From Bolinopsis microptera (taxonomy: Eukaryota; Ctenophora; Tentaculata; Lobata; Bolinopsidae), in contig NC_087075.1 in NCBI RefSeq assembly GCF_026151205.1, positions 10,958,303 through 11,022,302 on the forward strand: 64,000 bases of DNA, given 5' to 3'. Numbering within the stretch: the stretch's first letter is position 1; every line of letters begins with the position of its first letter. A model generated the notes under the pieces. The model was not told the origin of the DNA, searched no databases, and saw nothing but the letters and a program-made list of their open reading frames with translations. The position numbers were made by a program, and so were the translations under genes. Below, piece after piece: positions 9,801-22,600 of the stretch.

Positions 9801-12800
9801 AATAAGTAACCGTTTCCAGTCTGCCACGACGATGCCAGCTGGGTGGGCTCACACAGCATCTCAGATAATGGACATGTACCAGCAGATATACGCTAAAATT
9901 GTCACCTACTACAGACGAGATCTTACTGATTTTACTCACGTGAGTCTTTATTTTCATTCTGTGTACAGCAAAACCCCGATTTACTGCACCCCGATTTACC
10001 ACACCCCGATTTACTGCAATCCCCGATTTACCGCGACCATTTTTCCCCAAATAGGGCTTAACATACATACTGTAAACAATTGAAACTCCGATTTACCGTA
10101 AACCTCGTTTTATCGCGGCTTTTACCCTCCTCCCAAACTCCGCGGTAAATCTTGGTATTACTGAACTTCAAGTATTGTAAAGATTCTTGGTATAGTGGCG
10201 TTTTTAATGTTATCTGGCTCCTTATCAAAAGGTAGGGAGTTCAATCCCCAGCCTGAATTACCATTTGTTATTGAGAGATGGAGGGCTAAACTCGTGAAGC
10301 GCAGCCCTGGAGAAATAATATAGTCTAGCCTTGGTAAGAACATTTATTTTTTTTAAAGAATTAAAAAACAACAAACAAAATTTGTTTGTCGTTTTTATCT
10401 TTTAAAGATCATAATTTTTCAGCTGCTGAACTGTGTGTACGCAACTAACGGATTGGGGAGAGGTTCTCCTCAAGCAGCATTCCAGTACATCAGTGAAGTA
10501 AGTTATACTTAAAATAGGTAGGTCAGCAGCGCCGATGGGAATGGTGGACCACACTAGGTTGGGGGGGCGAACTTTGTTTGTGCGATTTGTTTTGACATTT
10601 TTGGTCAGTGTTGGATGGTTACTGGTCGATGGTTACTGGTCAATACAAGCGCTGTTACGAATTAGAAAAAATATGGTTCACCTCTCCACCATTATCCAGA
10701 TCTATTGTATCTTTCCTTTTCACTAAAAGTTTTTTTGGGTCTCGTTCGGGGATGGACAAGTTTATTTAAAGATTTAAGGCAAGCCTAGCTTTGCTTACAC
10801 TTTACAGCCAGTAGAGCTGAACCAGAATAATGATAAATTAATCTTGTAACCACCATAGAAGCCAGTAGAGCTGAACCAGAATAATTACAAATTAATCTTG
10901 TAACCAGTAGAACTGAGCTAGAATAATGACAAATTAATCTTGTAACCACCACAGAAACACGTTGTCCCCAAGTTCTCTTCAACAGAGGTCCCTGTGAACT
11001 GTCGAGACAGAAAGAAAAAAACCGATGATTGTTCGGATTACAAAGATTATATCAAAGATATGTTGATTGATAAAAGTGGTGGTATCTTCTACAAGTACCT
11101 TTATTTGTGGGATAAAAGCCGGAAGGGAATGAAAAATGAGTTTTGTTATAGTAACAGCATGGTGTTTGAGCCTAGTAAAACTTCTATTCCGGGTAAGTCG
11201 GATAAATTATAAGCAGCAGATAACCAGCTTGATCTGTTGATTTTAACTAAGAACTAAAATCACAGTGCTGGCAAGCACGACCGTTGCATTTATTGTGGGT
11301 ATACTATGTACCCCATTTACTATTATACCCCCTTTACTATTATACCCCCTTTACTATTATACCCTCTTTGGTACACGTTACAAGCCTCTTTCGTGCACGC
11401 GAAGCGTGCACTCCGGCGGAGGCTAGGCGGCGGCCGAAGGCCGCCGCCTCCGGCAGGAGTTTTTCAGACATTAAGACTCATCGGAAGTCGTTCAGCAGAT
11501 TTATTTTAGTTCAAAACATTCTAATTTGATGTCAAAGATGACAGGAATAAAAAATAGTTATGTTGAGATTTTTAAGAAATTTGCATAAAATACTCGCCAG
11601 CACTGTTATACGAAATTCGGTAAAAGACCCAAAATCGCCATATTCAGGTGCCTTAAAAACCATGTTAAAATTGAGTTAGAGATCTGAAATTTTTCAGGGC
11701 GTCTAGACGTTGACCAAATCGACTGCAAAAAAAGTTTCAGGTTTCAGGAACATCGGGAAGTGGGTTTTCTAGAACCCCTGTTTTATGACAGATTGTCGTG
11801 ATATATACATATATACATATTCAGGGATAGACGCTTTGCCAGTCAATTGTAGCCTGTATTTAATTGTCCATAGATTCAAAAGTATAAAAGATACAGCCAT
11901 TTCCGACCACAGGTCTTGAAAATAATTGTTTACACTTTAGTTTACATTGTACAAACAAATTATTTGACGTCATGAACACCCTTTGATGACGTCATCAAGT
12001 TAACCGTTTTTAAAACTTGATTTTTGACAAAGTGATAACTTTTAAAAATGATTTTACACCATTAAAAAGTAATTGTATTCAAAATCTGAGGAAATTTTCA
12101 CATTAGATAATTGTTCAAGCATTCTGAAAATCTACCGGAAAGTTTTTCTAGCTTGCTCCTTCATAAAGATATTCGTCATTGAAGTTTGTGCTTTTTTGAA
12201 GAATTATTTTATAAAAACGTCAATTTTGCGATTTAGTATTCTCTGGTGTTGGGCCATGCCTTGGGTTGTGGAGCTCAGTTCTGCTTCCTATAGGTATAAA
12301 TTGTGCATTAGGCTAGTTTTAAAGTTGAAAATAGAAAATTTGCACACGTGGGGACACGCCCAAATTGATAGAAAATCGCTAAAATCACTGAAAATTGCTG
12401 TTTTCGTCATTTTCTGTCAACTTTAGAGTGCCGTTGTGATTACAATTCTTCTTGAAATACTTTGAAACTTTGCATGCTTATCAAACTATATATAAAACAA
12501 TTACATGCAAAAATTTACGGCGATTCAATATTGGATGCGCACGCAACGTCCGCTCAAAGTTTGCACGCGCGAAAGGTGAGAATTTTGCTCATTCGTGATT
12601 TCCAACAAATTCTGCTTTGCCACGACAGTTTAATGTCATTATATATGAATTTAATGCCAACTTGAATGAGTATTAAGTGGCATATTCAGTCAGTGATCGA
12701 CCGATATGCTTACCTAAACACAAGGAAATGTTTTTAAAGGAAAAATTTCGAAATCGTTGAAACTTCCTCCTTATTAATGAAGATATCAGTTTATATTTCG

Positions 12801-15800
12801 ACTTTATAAAGTACCCTGACATTATAATCAAAAATAGATGATATTTGACAAAAACCCATAATCATGGGTAGAGTGGACCGCTGCCAGTGTCTCTCTTTCC
12901 CAAACAAAAGGAAATGATATTAATTTGATTGACCGTTCTCAAATGCAAAATGATACCGAGAATGAAATCGGTCGCTCGCTTTTCCCTTACATTTACAATT
13001 GTAATAGACTATGAAAAACTACCCAAAGGCAGCTGTACTCGGCAATAAAGATTCAATAAACTTCAGCAGTAGTAACTACCACCTTTACCCCGAAATACTA
13101 GGTATCGACCCGAACACAACCCAAAGAGATTTTTACAGCATCTGATTGATGTAATTAATCGAAAATTATTACAATTCGAAAGCCGTGAATGAATGGGAAA
13201 AGCGAGCGACCGATTTCATTCTCGGTATCATTTTGCATTTGAGAACGGTCAATCAAATTAATATCATTTCCTTTTGTTTGGGAAAGAGAGACACTGGCAG
13301 CGGTCCACTCTACCCATGATTATGGGTTTTTGTCAAATTAATTATAAAAATAATGCACACTGATATAATTATGTTTTAGGTACTTCATAAAACTCTTAAA
13401 ACTGGTCCTGATTTTTAACACTTCCTGTGTCTGAAACAATGCTTGTTGAAATATTTTTGATGAGAAACTTTTTATCCCCGCAGATGTGTCGTTTTTGCCC
13501 GGAAAAGCCTACATTCAGTTTGCCGACACATCAAAAGGTAAGAACTTGAACTTTCTTCTTCTTAAGAACTTGAACTTATCTACTTCTTTAAAATGCCTTT
13601 ACCTTGCATTACAAAGAATATTAAGAGGAGCAGACTGAAAGTTGGAACTTTATTTCTTTTTTATAAGCACTCAATTGATCAGCCTATCTATCAGTTGAGG
13701 TTTGGACTGAATCAGATGGAGGAAACGCCCTCACGTTTCGTGGATCCGTTTACGGTGAGAACATTGCAAAACCGCTTCTCTACAAGAAAGGACCCTTAGC
13801 AGTAATGATGTCTGCCTGCTACGAGATATTCGGATATACGGACGGGATTTTCGACTACGATTGTGCGAAATCTTTACACCGATATTTACCACAATGGGTA
13901 AAGAGTTATAATTTTCTTTTTCTTTATTTTTACGAGTTTAAATTCTTTCGTTACTGTAATACAACAAATCATTTTAGATGTTACAGATAAGTATGAATTA
14001 TGAATAATTATTATTGTCTCCCTGGAATATGTCCTGTTATAGAAGGTTAAATTTCATATCAAATCTCTAATATTCTGCCCATGACACTACTACGTCTCCA
14101 ACAAACTCTATCAAATCAGGTTACGATAGTATCGTACGGTACCACTTGGTTTGGAACAGTCCTACCCAAGCTTTATAGTGTCAGCAATACTTTTGGTGTG
14201 GACTATCCGACTGTGTTGAAGTAGAATATTTATTTTAATTTCATGATGATATTGTAGTTATAGTGGTAGTTATAATTGTACACTTTTCTAGGTCTATGCG
14301 CCTCAGTTGGAAAGTCAAATAATGCAAAAATATCAAATGTAAAATACATATAATATCTATAAATCAACTTAATCTTCAAATACCTAAAATGAGCTGCCAT
14401 CTGGTTAAAGTTGAGCGAATAATACAAGTGTTAAATACATAAATGAATTTATATAATATAATGCTACTTTCAGGGTATCTCGTAAAGATAAACACACCAT
14501 TATATGGGACTCATTTGTGCTACCAAGAGTGACGCCAAGTGTGACGCCATATAAAGATTCTCTGAGTTGTACGAACGGAGGAATATATTATCTCACTGAT
14601 GAAAATGATGGCAAGTGCTACTGTCCTATGGTGAGTCAGTTTGTGTCTTGTGATTGTGTGTTGAATCTTCTCGACATGACGGAATTAATGTCCCACTTTT
14701 AGTTAATCTTGTCTTTTTATTCTGGTATTTCTTTACAGCCAAATGTTGTTTTGTACGATTTTATGTACGACAAAGATGTAGGACATAATTTACCGTTTTA
14801 TTTTTCAGAATAAAAAAGGTCAAAGGTGTCCAGATGAATGTGAACTGACCTATCTCACTGATGGAAATGATGGCAAGTGCTACTGTCCTAAGGTGAGTCA
14901 GTTTGTGTCTTGTGATTGTGTGTTGAATCTTCTCGACATGAGTATGACGGAATTAATGTCCCACTTTTAGTTAATCTTGTCTTTTTATTATGGTAATCTG
15001 GTATTTCTTTCTATTCGCCAATCTTTGAATTGGAAGCGCGGCTTTTATCTCACCTCACGCTTCACAGCCAAATGTTGTTTTATACGCTACAAATGTACTA
15101 TTGTACTAAAGATGCAGGACATAATTTACCGTTTTATTATTCAGAATAAATACGGTCCAAGGTGTCAAAGTGAAAATTCAGAATGTGAACTGACCTATCT
15201 CACTGATGGAATTGATGGCAAGTGCTACTGTCCTAAGGTGAGTCAGTTTGTGTCTTGTGATTGTGTGTTGAATCTTCTCGACATGACGGAATTAATTTCC
15301 CACTTTAGTTAATCTTGTCTTTTTATTCTGGTATTTATTTTTATTCGCCAATCTTTGAATTGGAAGCGCGGATTCTATCTCACCTCACGCTTTACAACCA
15401 AATGTTGTTTTATACGCTACAAATGTACTATTGTACTAAAGATGTAGGACATAATTTACCGTTTTATTTTTCAGAATAAATACGGTCTAAGGTGTGAACT
15501 GACCTGTGAACTGACCTGTGAAAACGGGGGACAGGTCTCCCGTGGGAGCTGTGAATGTGACTGTAACGGTCAGTTCTACGGGAAACGCTGCCTTAAAAAG
15601 TGCACGTGCAAGAATTCTGGGAAGTGTGACGCGCATGGCAACTGCATCTGTCACAGACAGATAAGTTGGGGGACACAATGTGAGAACCGGTGCGAGTGTC
15701 AGAACAACGGTTACTGCCACAACGACGGCTCCTGTGAGTGTATGGCCGGATTTAAGGGACCCAAGTGTTCTGGAACATGCGCTAAAAAGTGCCAGTCCCC

Positions 15801-16065
15801 TAAAGTGTGTCTGTACTCCAACTCGCGCACAGAGTCCGGTGATCAAATCAAGGAGTTCTGTGGGTGCCCACACGGCTTCTACGGAGAAGGCTGTCTCAAC
15901 AGAGTGGACTGCCATCACAACGCAGAGGGGAGAGAAGGCAACTCAGATCTCTGCAAAAAACTGATGGGTAGAAATAGGTGTAATACTGATGAAGCGATGA
16001 AGCAGTGTCCCCATGCCTGTGGGCATTGTCTGACTCTTGATGTAGCTACTGAGTTTGATATGTAG
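6803..16065 (+). CDS. Secreted papain-fold pseudopeptidase with EGF-like repeats and ShKT domain (18 exons)
   Basis: Exons: 6803-6901, 7157-7250, 7421-7545, 8231-8326, 8552-8648, 8775-8887, 9169-9339, 9495-9656, 9820-9939, 10423-10497, 10955-11192, 13484-13537, 13695-13897, 14120-14220, 14474-14630, 14809-14892, 15145-15237, 15475-16065. All phases agree (890 codons); the exon 5 donor is weak. A signal peptide is followed by two I29-like propeptide segments (about aa 23-105 and 135-205). The C1 peptidase fold begins at DWEKWG (~304). Papain GSCWAFS reads PAGWAHT, so catalytic Cys becomes Gly327. LLNCVYATNGLGRGSPQAAF matches the papain NGCNGG segment, and GPLAVMMSACYEIFGYTDGI the GPISVAI segment. 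The His position reads Gln548; Asn572 is kept. EGF-like modules with duplicated exons 16-17 follow, and a ShKT domain (~840-879, six Cys) ends the protein. TINAG is a known precedent for an inactive papain fold joined to Cys-rich modules. An extracellular binding role is inferred. Confidence 0.75.
7546..8167 (+). repeat. GTTTGTTA / GTTT simple repeat in intron 3
   Basis: About 620 bp of (GTTTGTTA)n passing into pure (GTTT)n, interrupted by two T-rich TTTTTTTTTGG motifs. It fills intron 3 of the pseudopeptidase gene. Long open frames in it (Asn-Lys-Gln-Thr or Cys-Leu-Phe-Val repeats) are products of the repeat. Confidence 0.95.
9970..10158. mobile_element. Short MITE-like repeat with ACCCCGATTTACCGC ends
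   Basis: Several tandem ACCCCGATTTACYGC motifs at the left face GCGGTAAATCTTGG at the right, giving an imperfect inverted repeat in intron 9. The terminus resembles Tigger/mariner-type ends (CCCCGNTTTA). No target duplication was confirmed. Confidence 0.4.
10188..10352 (+). mobile_element. tRNA-derived SINE-like sequence
   Basis: GGTATAGTGG resembles a pol III A box, and about 45 bases later AGTTCAATCCCC resembles a B box. About 100 bases of unrelated body and a T/A-rich tail follow. A degraded counterpart occurs near 55010-55200 in the noisy duplicate. No target duplication was verified. Confidence 0.45.
10807..10954 (+). repeat. 42-54 bp minisatellite, 3 copies, ending at the exon 11 acceptor
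   Basis: Three units starting CCAGTAGARCTGARC at 10808, 10862 and 10904. The second lacks a 12-bp segment. The array abuts the splice acceptor of exon 11 at 10955, so the acceptor CACCACAG is part of the last unit. Confidence 0.8.
11263..11605. mobile_element. MITE with CAGTGCTGGC terminal inverted repeats
   Basis: Left end CAGTGCTGGCAAG and right end CTCGCCAGCACTG form an inverted repeat around ~340 bp. The body includes ACCCCCTTTACTATTAT tandem motifs and a GC-rich hairpin. It lies in intron 11 of the pseudopeptidase gene. A related but interrupted copy starts at 49881. The CAGTG start suggests hAT affinity, but no 8-bp target duplication is visible. Confidence 0.55.
12844..13337. mobile_element. 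Fold-back MITE with 143-bp perfect arms
   Basis: Arms 12844-12986 and 13195-13337 are reverse complements, starting TTTGACAAAAACCC and ending GGGTTTTTGTCAAA, around a ~208 bp spacer. One diverged arm recurs at 51768-51905. It sits in intron 11. Confidence 0.8.
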
Positions 16066-16085
16066 TGTTTATAGCAGGACCGACT

Positions 16086-16335
16086 GACCGAGGGACAATT
16101 TTTGACCGAGGGCGAGGACTTATTCGACCCCTAAACCGAGGAATGACTATTTTGGCCGAGGACTTAGTCGACCCCTAAACCGAGGAATGACTATTTTGGC
16201 CGAGGACTTAGTCGACCCCTAAACTGAGGAATGACTATTTTGGCCGAGGACTCAGTCGACCCCTAAACCGAGGAATGACTATTTTGGCCAAGGACAAGTC
16301 AAAATGGCCGAGGTCGCGGGGCTCGGTCGACCCCT
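16086..16335 (+). repeat. 44-bp minisatellite downstream of the pseudopeptidase gene
   Basis: About four to five tandem units containing GTCGACCCCTAAACCGAGG and ATGACTATTTTGGC, immediately 3-prime of the stop codon. It may lie in the 3-prime UTR. Confidence 0.85.
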
Positions 16336-16633
16336 GGTTCAGAGCCGAATTTTACGACAAAATTGGTTGTCTCTATCTTTATATTTAGTGTTATTTTTCA
16401 TCAGTACATTCTGATTCATCTTTGAAATTTGTATATTTTCCAAAAATCAATTGAATATTTCTAGAGTTTTGTATTCGAGGAGTATGAATGAATTAAAACA
16501 CTTGACTCCATCCCTCTCAAAAATGTAATTAAATACTTACGAAGACAGATGATGACAAAGAAATTGTAAATGACACAGTGACACCTAAACGATTAATACA
16601 GATTACTTCAAGCATGACAGTTGACCACAGGTA

Positions 16634-19600
16634 ATGATACTGGACGGATCATTTCTCCTCCTCCTCCTTCTTTTTCTCAGAACTATTCACACAAAAGACT
16701 TCTACTTTTATGCTGATGTTCGCTGGGACAATGTAGACCACTTCAAATCCCATCCCGAAACGATCCCATACAATCACGGTCTACGAATCATCCCCGCACT
16801 TCATGTGGCACTAGAAAAACTGAAAGTCCTGCACCTCTGGTCCGCCTCTCCAAAAGTTAACGGATATGTCACAGACAATTTCTTCTACCGGAGTAACTCA
16901 GAATTCTTAGCATCATGTAGAACAGTGAACAACACTAATGGTAACTGGGATAAACCCTGTTATCTCCATGCTAACTACGATGTCGGATTCTGCTCGCCTG
17001 AAGAACTCACTCCTGCAGATGCCTCTGTAGCCACGCTCCACTGTAAAAATAATCCTCCCGAGGACCACGTGTTCTCTTTTTTGTCCAATCAGACTAACAC
17101 ATCGTCTGTTAGCTTGCCCATGCTCCCCGAGGGAAGTGAGATAAAGCTTGTTCTTCCTGATGGCACCGGACTATCTCAATCTCACCGGGAGGATTTTAAC
17201 AATAAATTTAGCGAGGAAGAGCTTTCAGACAATATCTCTCTGAAGGAGATGAATGTGAGGATAAAGTTTATAGCTTGGCTTTTAGGGGACGAGTTTGCTG
17301 GAATTGTTGGGTCCACTGATAATGCTTATAATTCTGCTCTGATTTCCAGACGGCTGGGTGTTCCGAACATTGTACCGTCTGTTACAGATAGTAAAGGTAT
17401 GCTTTGCAATTAGTGTGATATACAAATTATTACTATTTTCCTTGGCGATATCGCTATTTTAAGTTTTTTATCAATACATTCAAGATTTTAAGGGATTCAA
17501 ATATTTCTCCATTTCATAGTTGGGAGCAACCGTTTATAGACCACCCATACAATATATAAGTACTTAATTCATAACCTTATCAGAACATTTCATTGATCAG
17601 GATGGATTAATATATTATTTTCTAAATAATGCCAATAATATCAAATTATAAAATCTGTAAGTCTGCAGGAATGTGGCCGCTCAGAAGTGATGCTAACTTC
17701 GAGTCTGGTATACTTGATAACAGTTTAGTTCTTGGTTATGAGGATTGGATGATACTGGACATGTTAACTTTCGTAAGTGACCTACCCAGCCATAATTAAT
17801 ATTTTATAAGCGCGAATTAAATCTTTTCTTCTTTTTAAAAGGTACCATGCACTTACATTTTGTTTATAATTACCCTTGCCTAATGCTTATCATTACCACC
17901 ATATAATATATGCGATTGAACATTATCCCTGCTTAATGCTTATCATTACTCCTGCTTGTTATTACCCCAGGATTATCCATTACCCCTGCTTGTCATAACC
18001 CCATGATTATCCATTACCCCTGCTTGTTATTACCCCAGGATTATCCATTACCCCTGCTTGTTATTACCCCAGGATTATCCATTACCCCTGCTTGTTATTA
18101 CCCCAGGATTATCCATTACCCCTGCTTGGTATTACCCCTGCTTGTTATTACCCCTGCTTGTCATTACCCCAGGATTATCCATTACCCCTGCTTGTCATTA
18201 CCCCATGATTATCCATTACCTCTGCTTGTCATTACCCCAGGATTATCCTTTACCCCTGCTTGTCATTACCCCAGGATTATCCATTACCCCTGTTTGTTAT
18301 TACCCCAGGATTATCCATTACCCCTGCTTGTAATTACCCCAGGATTATCCATTACCCCTGCTTGTTATTACCCCAGGATTATCCATTACCCCTGCTTGTC
18401 ATAACCCCAGGATTATCCATTACCCCTGCTTGTCATAACCCCATGATTATCCTTTACCCCTGCTTGTCATTACCCCAGGATTATCCATTACCCCTGCTTG
18501 TCATTACCCCAGGATTATCCATTACCCCTGCTTGTCATTACCCCTGCTTGTCATTACCCCATGATTATCCATTACCCCTGCTTGTCATAACCTCAGGATT
18601 ATCCATTACCCCTGCTTGTCATTACCCCAGGATTATCCATTACCCCTGCTTGTTATTACCCCAGGATTATCCTTTACCCCTGCTTGTCATAACCCCATGA
18701 TTATCCATTACCCCTGCTTCTCATAACCTCAGGATTATACAATAGTCAATATACATTACCCTGGCCCTGCATATCATTACCCCAGAAACTGTACCCCACA
18801 TCTCCAGATAATCAGTGAAGCTGGTTGGTCAGGAGGCTCAATGCAGATACTCCATGAGTCTGGGTACAGTGAGCGGCTCGCTTTGTCAATACGATCAAAC
18901 TTACAAGAGGAGTTGGAGAAGAGAGTTGGTGTGGGAGATAATATCAGGATTACTAAAGATATGTATCTGGATAGGATCTCAACTTGGGATTATTACGTAC
19001 CTGTTAGTGAGAGGGGATCTGTAGAGGATGTTCATTTGTTGCTGGATTTTATTCCATCTAGGACAAGAAGTAAGTTTTTAACTATGTTATTTAATCTTTT
19101 TATCACCTATTTCAAAGTTTAAGCAGGCTGTTAGCTTGTAAGATTACTATAAAGATCTTGAGCATCTAAAATAACTAACTTCTCTTTTATGTCTATTCAT
19201 TTCAGTCATCCTCATCCTCGGAAAAGAAGACTTCATCAGACATACTCTTCAAGAACTCCACCTTCGTAACATGTACAAAAGAAACATCACGCACTCAAGC
19301 AATTTTGATCACACTGACGAGGGAATACCTGACGTAGATGATATTGAAGGATATTATCAGTTTGGTATCGTGATAATACCTGATAACGGTGCACCGTGTG
19401 GGGATATGATCCGACCCTATAGCGGAGGAGCTAGTGAGACTGAGAATATTATCACTCAAGTATTGGATGTGAGTCAGAGATTGAGGATTAATACGGGATA
19501 GCAATAGTGTACTACAATCACTGGGAAGTTTCCTGTGATTCAATTTTACTTATATTCTTTTATCTTAACTTTTTGTTTAAATATTTCTAATCTGTTCTGT

Positions 19601-22600
19601 TTTAAATTGTTTGATTATTTTATTTTTAGGGCGCGTTTTTGCTCTGCCACAATGCACATAACCGGAATACCTGGCGCTACAAAAACCCAACATCAATGTC
19701 AAATGACGGGAGTAACTCTCCTGGTAAGTTTAGGTGGAAACTAGACCCTCCTTCAATGAACACGTTGACACATTTTGACGAGGGTATCGGGGAGGAGAGT
19801 TACAGGCTGAACAGGAGATATTTGGTCAGGGAGGATGAACTGACTTGAAGAACTGGAATATTTTTGAGTTAGCTGGTTTGATATTTTCCTAGATATAAGA
19901 TGATTCGCTGGTCTTATCTGCTGGATGTAATTGTTTGGGCAAATATAAACTTTTTTTAACATTTTTTTTTTAATTTAAAAAAAAAACTTGAGTTCTTCAT
20001 CAGAACTCAAACGTTCAGACAAATTCTCAAAATTATTATTTTCTGTACATTAGTCTGAATAGTCAAGGGACTATAAATAATGTCAGAATTTTATTCTCAC
20101 ATTCCTTTCTTCAGAGAGGAATTCAGAGAACAAGCCTCGTCCGCACTAGGATTCTTGTATCCACCGGATCAATCTGTAGGTCAACTTAATCTTCTAGTTT
20201 CGTTTATGATCGGGGGGGGGGGGGGGTAATGACTACTTTTGGGGACTTGGGGAATTACGTCAATTCCCCATGATTTTTAGTCCCCATTAGTCCCCAAAAG
20301 TCTCCATTAGTCCCCATTTAGATTTCAAAAAATCTGGCTTCTCCAGACCAGATCGTAAACTTCTCAAGACTGAAGTCTAGAATATGTATAAATATGGTCA
20401 CTGGACATTCCTGACTTCTTGGGAGCTACTTGAGGGCTGTTAGAGTACCTCAGGTTATTAAACTAACTTGAAAACCATAAATAACTGTCAAAAATTCTGG
20501 GGACTTATGGGGACAAATGGTGAATTACGTCAACGAGTCGAGTCCCCACGACTTTTAGTCCCCATTAGTCCCCAAAAGTCTCCAGTGGTAGTCATTTACC
20601 CCCCCCCCCCCCCCCCCCTTATGATCCTATGATCTCAAACTGTATCGTTATGATTCAATTTAAACTTCAGAACTTGTTAAACGTCTACCGAACCAAATAG
20701 TTTAGATTTCTTTTTTGCCTCTTAAGATTTCTATCCTGATCATGATTTATTTTCACTCAAAACCATTTCGCACTCCTAATAGTAGTCTGCAGGTGTCAGG
20801 TTTAGCTGGATTCGCACACGACTCCCTCATTTGGGGAATGTTCACCGCTCTTCTCAACAGAAACCACCCCAACTTGTTCGTCTCCAGATCCGGGGAGTTC
20901 ACTCTTGTTAATCTGTACAGTGACGGAACAACTCATCCTAATACTAGGAGTTATCCTACTGCTGATATGAAGCCTATTGGGTGGCCTGGTTAGCATTTGT
21001 TGTTAATTAACTTAAAACTCAGATCCATTAGATTATATCTTTGGAGCATGGCAGTCATGTAACGAAATAAAATTAGTATGCCTTTCAAATTGAAACTTTA
21101 ACAAATGAACAGTTTTATAATAATTTGTAAAACATGCAAAATGCAAACGATATTCGCGAACATGATAATTAATTATAATTAGTACAATAATTAATTATAC
21201 TTAATTATAATAATTGCAGGTATGTTTGGTGTGGAGAGTCCGCCTATATCAGAGTACAACACAACACATGTCATGAAGAATTCTTCCTTCCTGATAAACG
21301 ATGGCCCGTGGCATGACATTGTTAACAGATACACTTTCAAGGATAATAGGTTAACATCTTAATATTACAGGGATGATAGGTTAACATTTTTAATATTACA
21401 AGGATAGCAGGTTAACATTTTTAATGTTACAAGGATAAAACGCTAAAATTTGTAATAGAACAAAACTTAAACTGAGTAATTAATTAATTTCTTTACTCAG
21501 GCCATTTGGTAGTGTACCTCACAGAATAAAGATATTTCAGGATGGCAAATGGAAGGTAAATATTTGAATACCATACCTCCAATTTCAATCAATTTGTTAT
21601 ATAAACATTTAATTTAAGGAGTTATTCTAACGGAACAATCCAATTTCACAACTCATATTACTAAATTATAATGAGCTCCTCCAGATCAAAAACCCACTCA
21701 GGCTCTTGCGGGACTCCTGCCTCACAGAAGAAAAAAAGAACGGGACAGTAGAAACTATGAGCAGGAAGCGGCGAAGTTGTCTTCGGAGTTACACTTCGAC
21801 TCCTTTGGGAATAGTTTGGAAACTGGCGTGCCTTTGTGAGTTTAGTTATTTAGTTAGTGTTTAGTTAGTACATGATATCTAGTCCGTATTTAGTTAGTGT
21901 TTAGTTAGTGGAGCATCAGAATTCTGTGATATAATTATTATATTATCAAGTCTTCATTGATTTAAGATATTACACCGCATTTCAGTTGTGACATGTAAAG
22001 TTTTTTTACTTGGGTTTGCATAATGTTTTACTTTTAAAATTATTAATTAATAATTCCACTAGTTACGACAAGTACAAGTTTATCCGTTATTCACGAGCTG
22101 AACAAGGTCATATTATTGCTGACGAAACGTCATGTGGATACGATCACCTCATTTGTTACTGTTAGTAAATAATTTTTTTACTTGTTCTTAAATTTCTTGT
22201 AGTTAAATTGCTTAAATTACAACGCTCTGAATCCTAATGCAAATGCATGTGTCAGATTGTTGTAGAACAATTAACGGATTAACCGGTAGCAAGCTTTTGT
22301 CCATCCCTTTTAATAGTACCATTTTCTGAGTGAAATAATCTATGATTCACTCCAGGGAGACGTAGGATTAAATGGATAATCACGATCGCTACCAGTGGAT
22401 CTGTGGGGGCTATTTTATTGTTTGGACCTCTGATATACCTGTTCTTTCGGTGGAGAAAATTCAACACTGAAATCAACGCCATGCGATGGCGTTTAAAGGA
22501 CTCGGAGGTGACTTTCAGTAAGTTGTAATTATCAATATGTTATGTCTGGAGCTTTATCACAGATCGGTTGGAAGAGGTTTTAAAGCTAGATGTTTAATGA

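Noticed and set aside
11960-12000. TGACGTCA CRE-like sites
   Set aside because: Present twice in an intronic segment, but short motifs like this occur by chance and no promoter context was seen.
15487-15918. 143-codon minus-strand frame
   Set aside because: Antisense shadow of the EGF-rich last exon of the pseudopeptidase gene.
18003-18700. Long frames of Pro-Leu-Leu-Val-Ile-Thr-Pro type
   Set aside because: Produced by the 34-bp minisatellite in a receptor-gene intron.
17870-18735. CRISPR-like array
   Set aside because: Tandem repeat without unique spacers, in a eukaryotic intron.
19724-19848. Read-through of receptor exon 5 to a stop
   Set aside because: A strong GTAAGT donor at 19724 joins in phase to exon 6 at 20087; read-through would truncate the ectodomain. 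It may be an alternative product.
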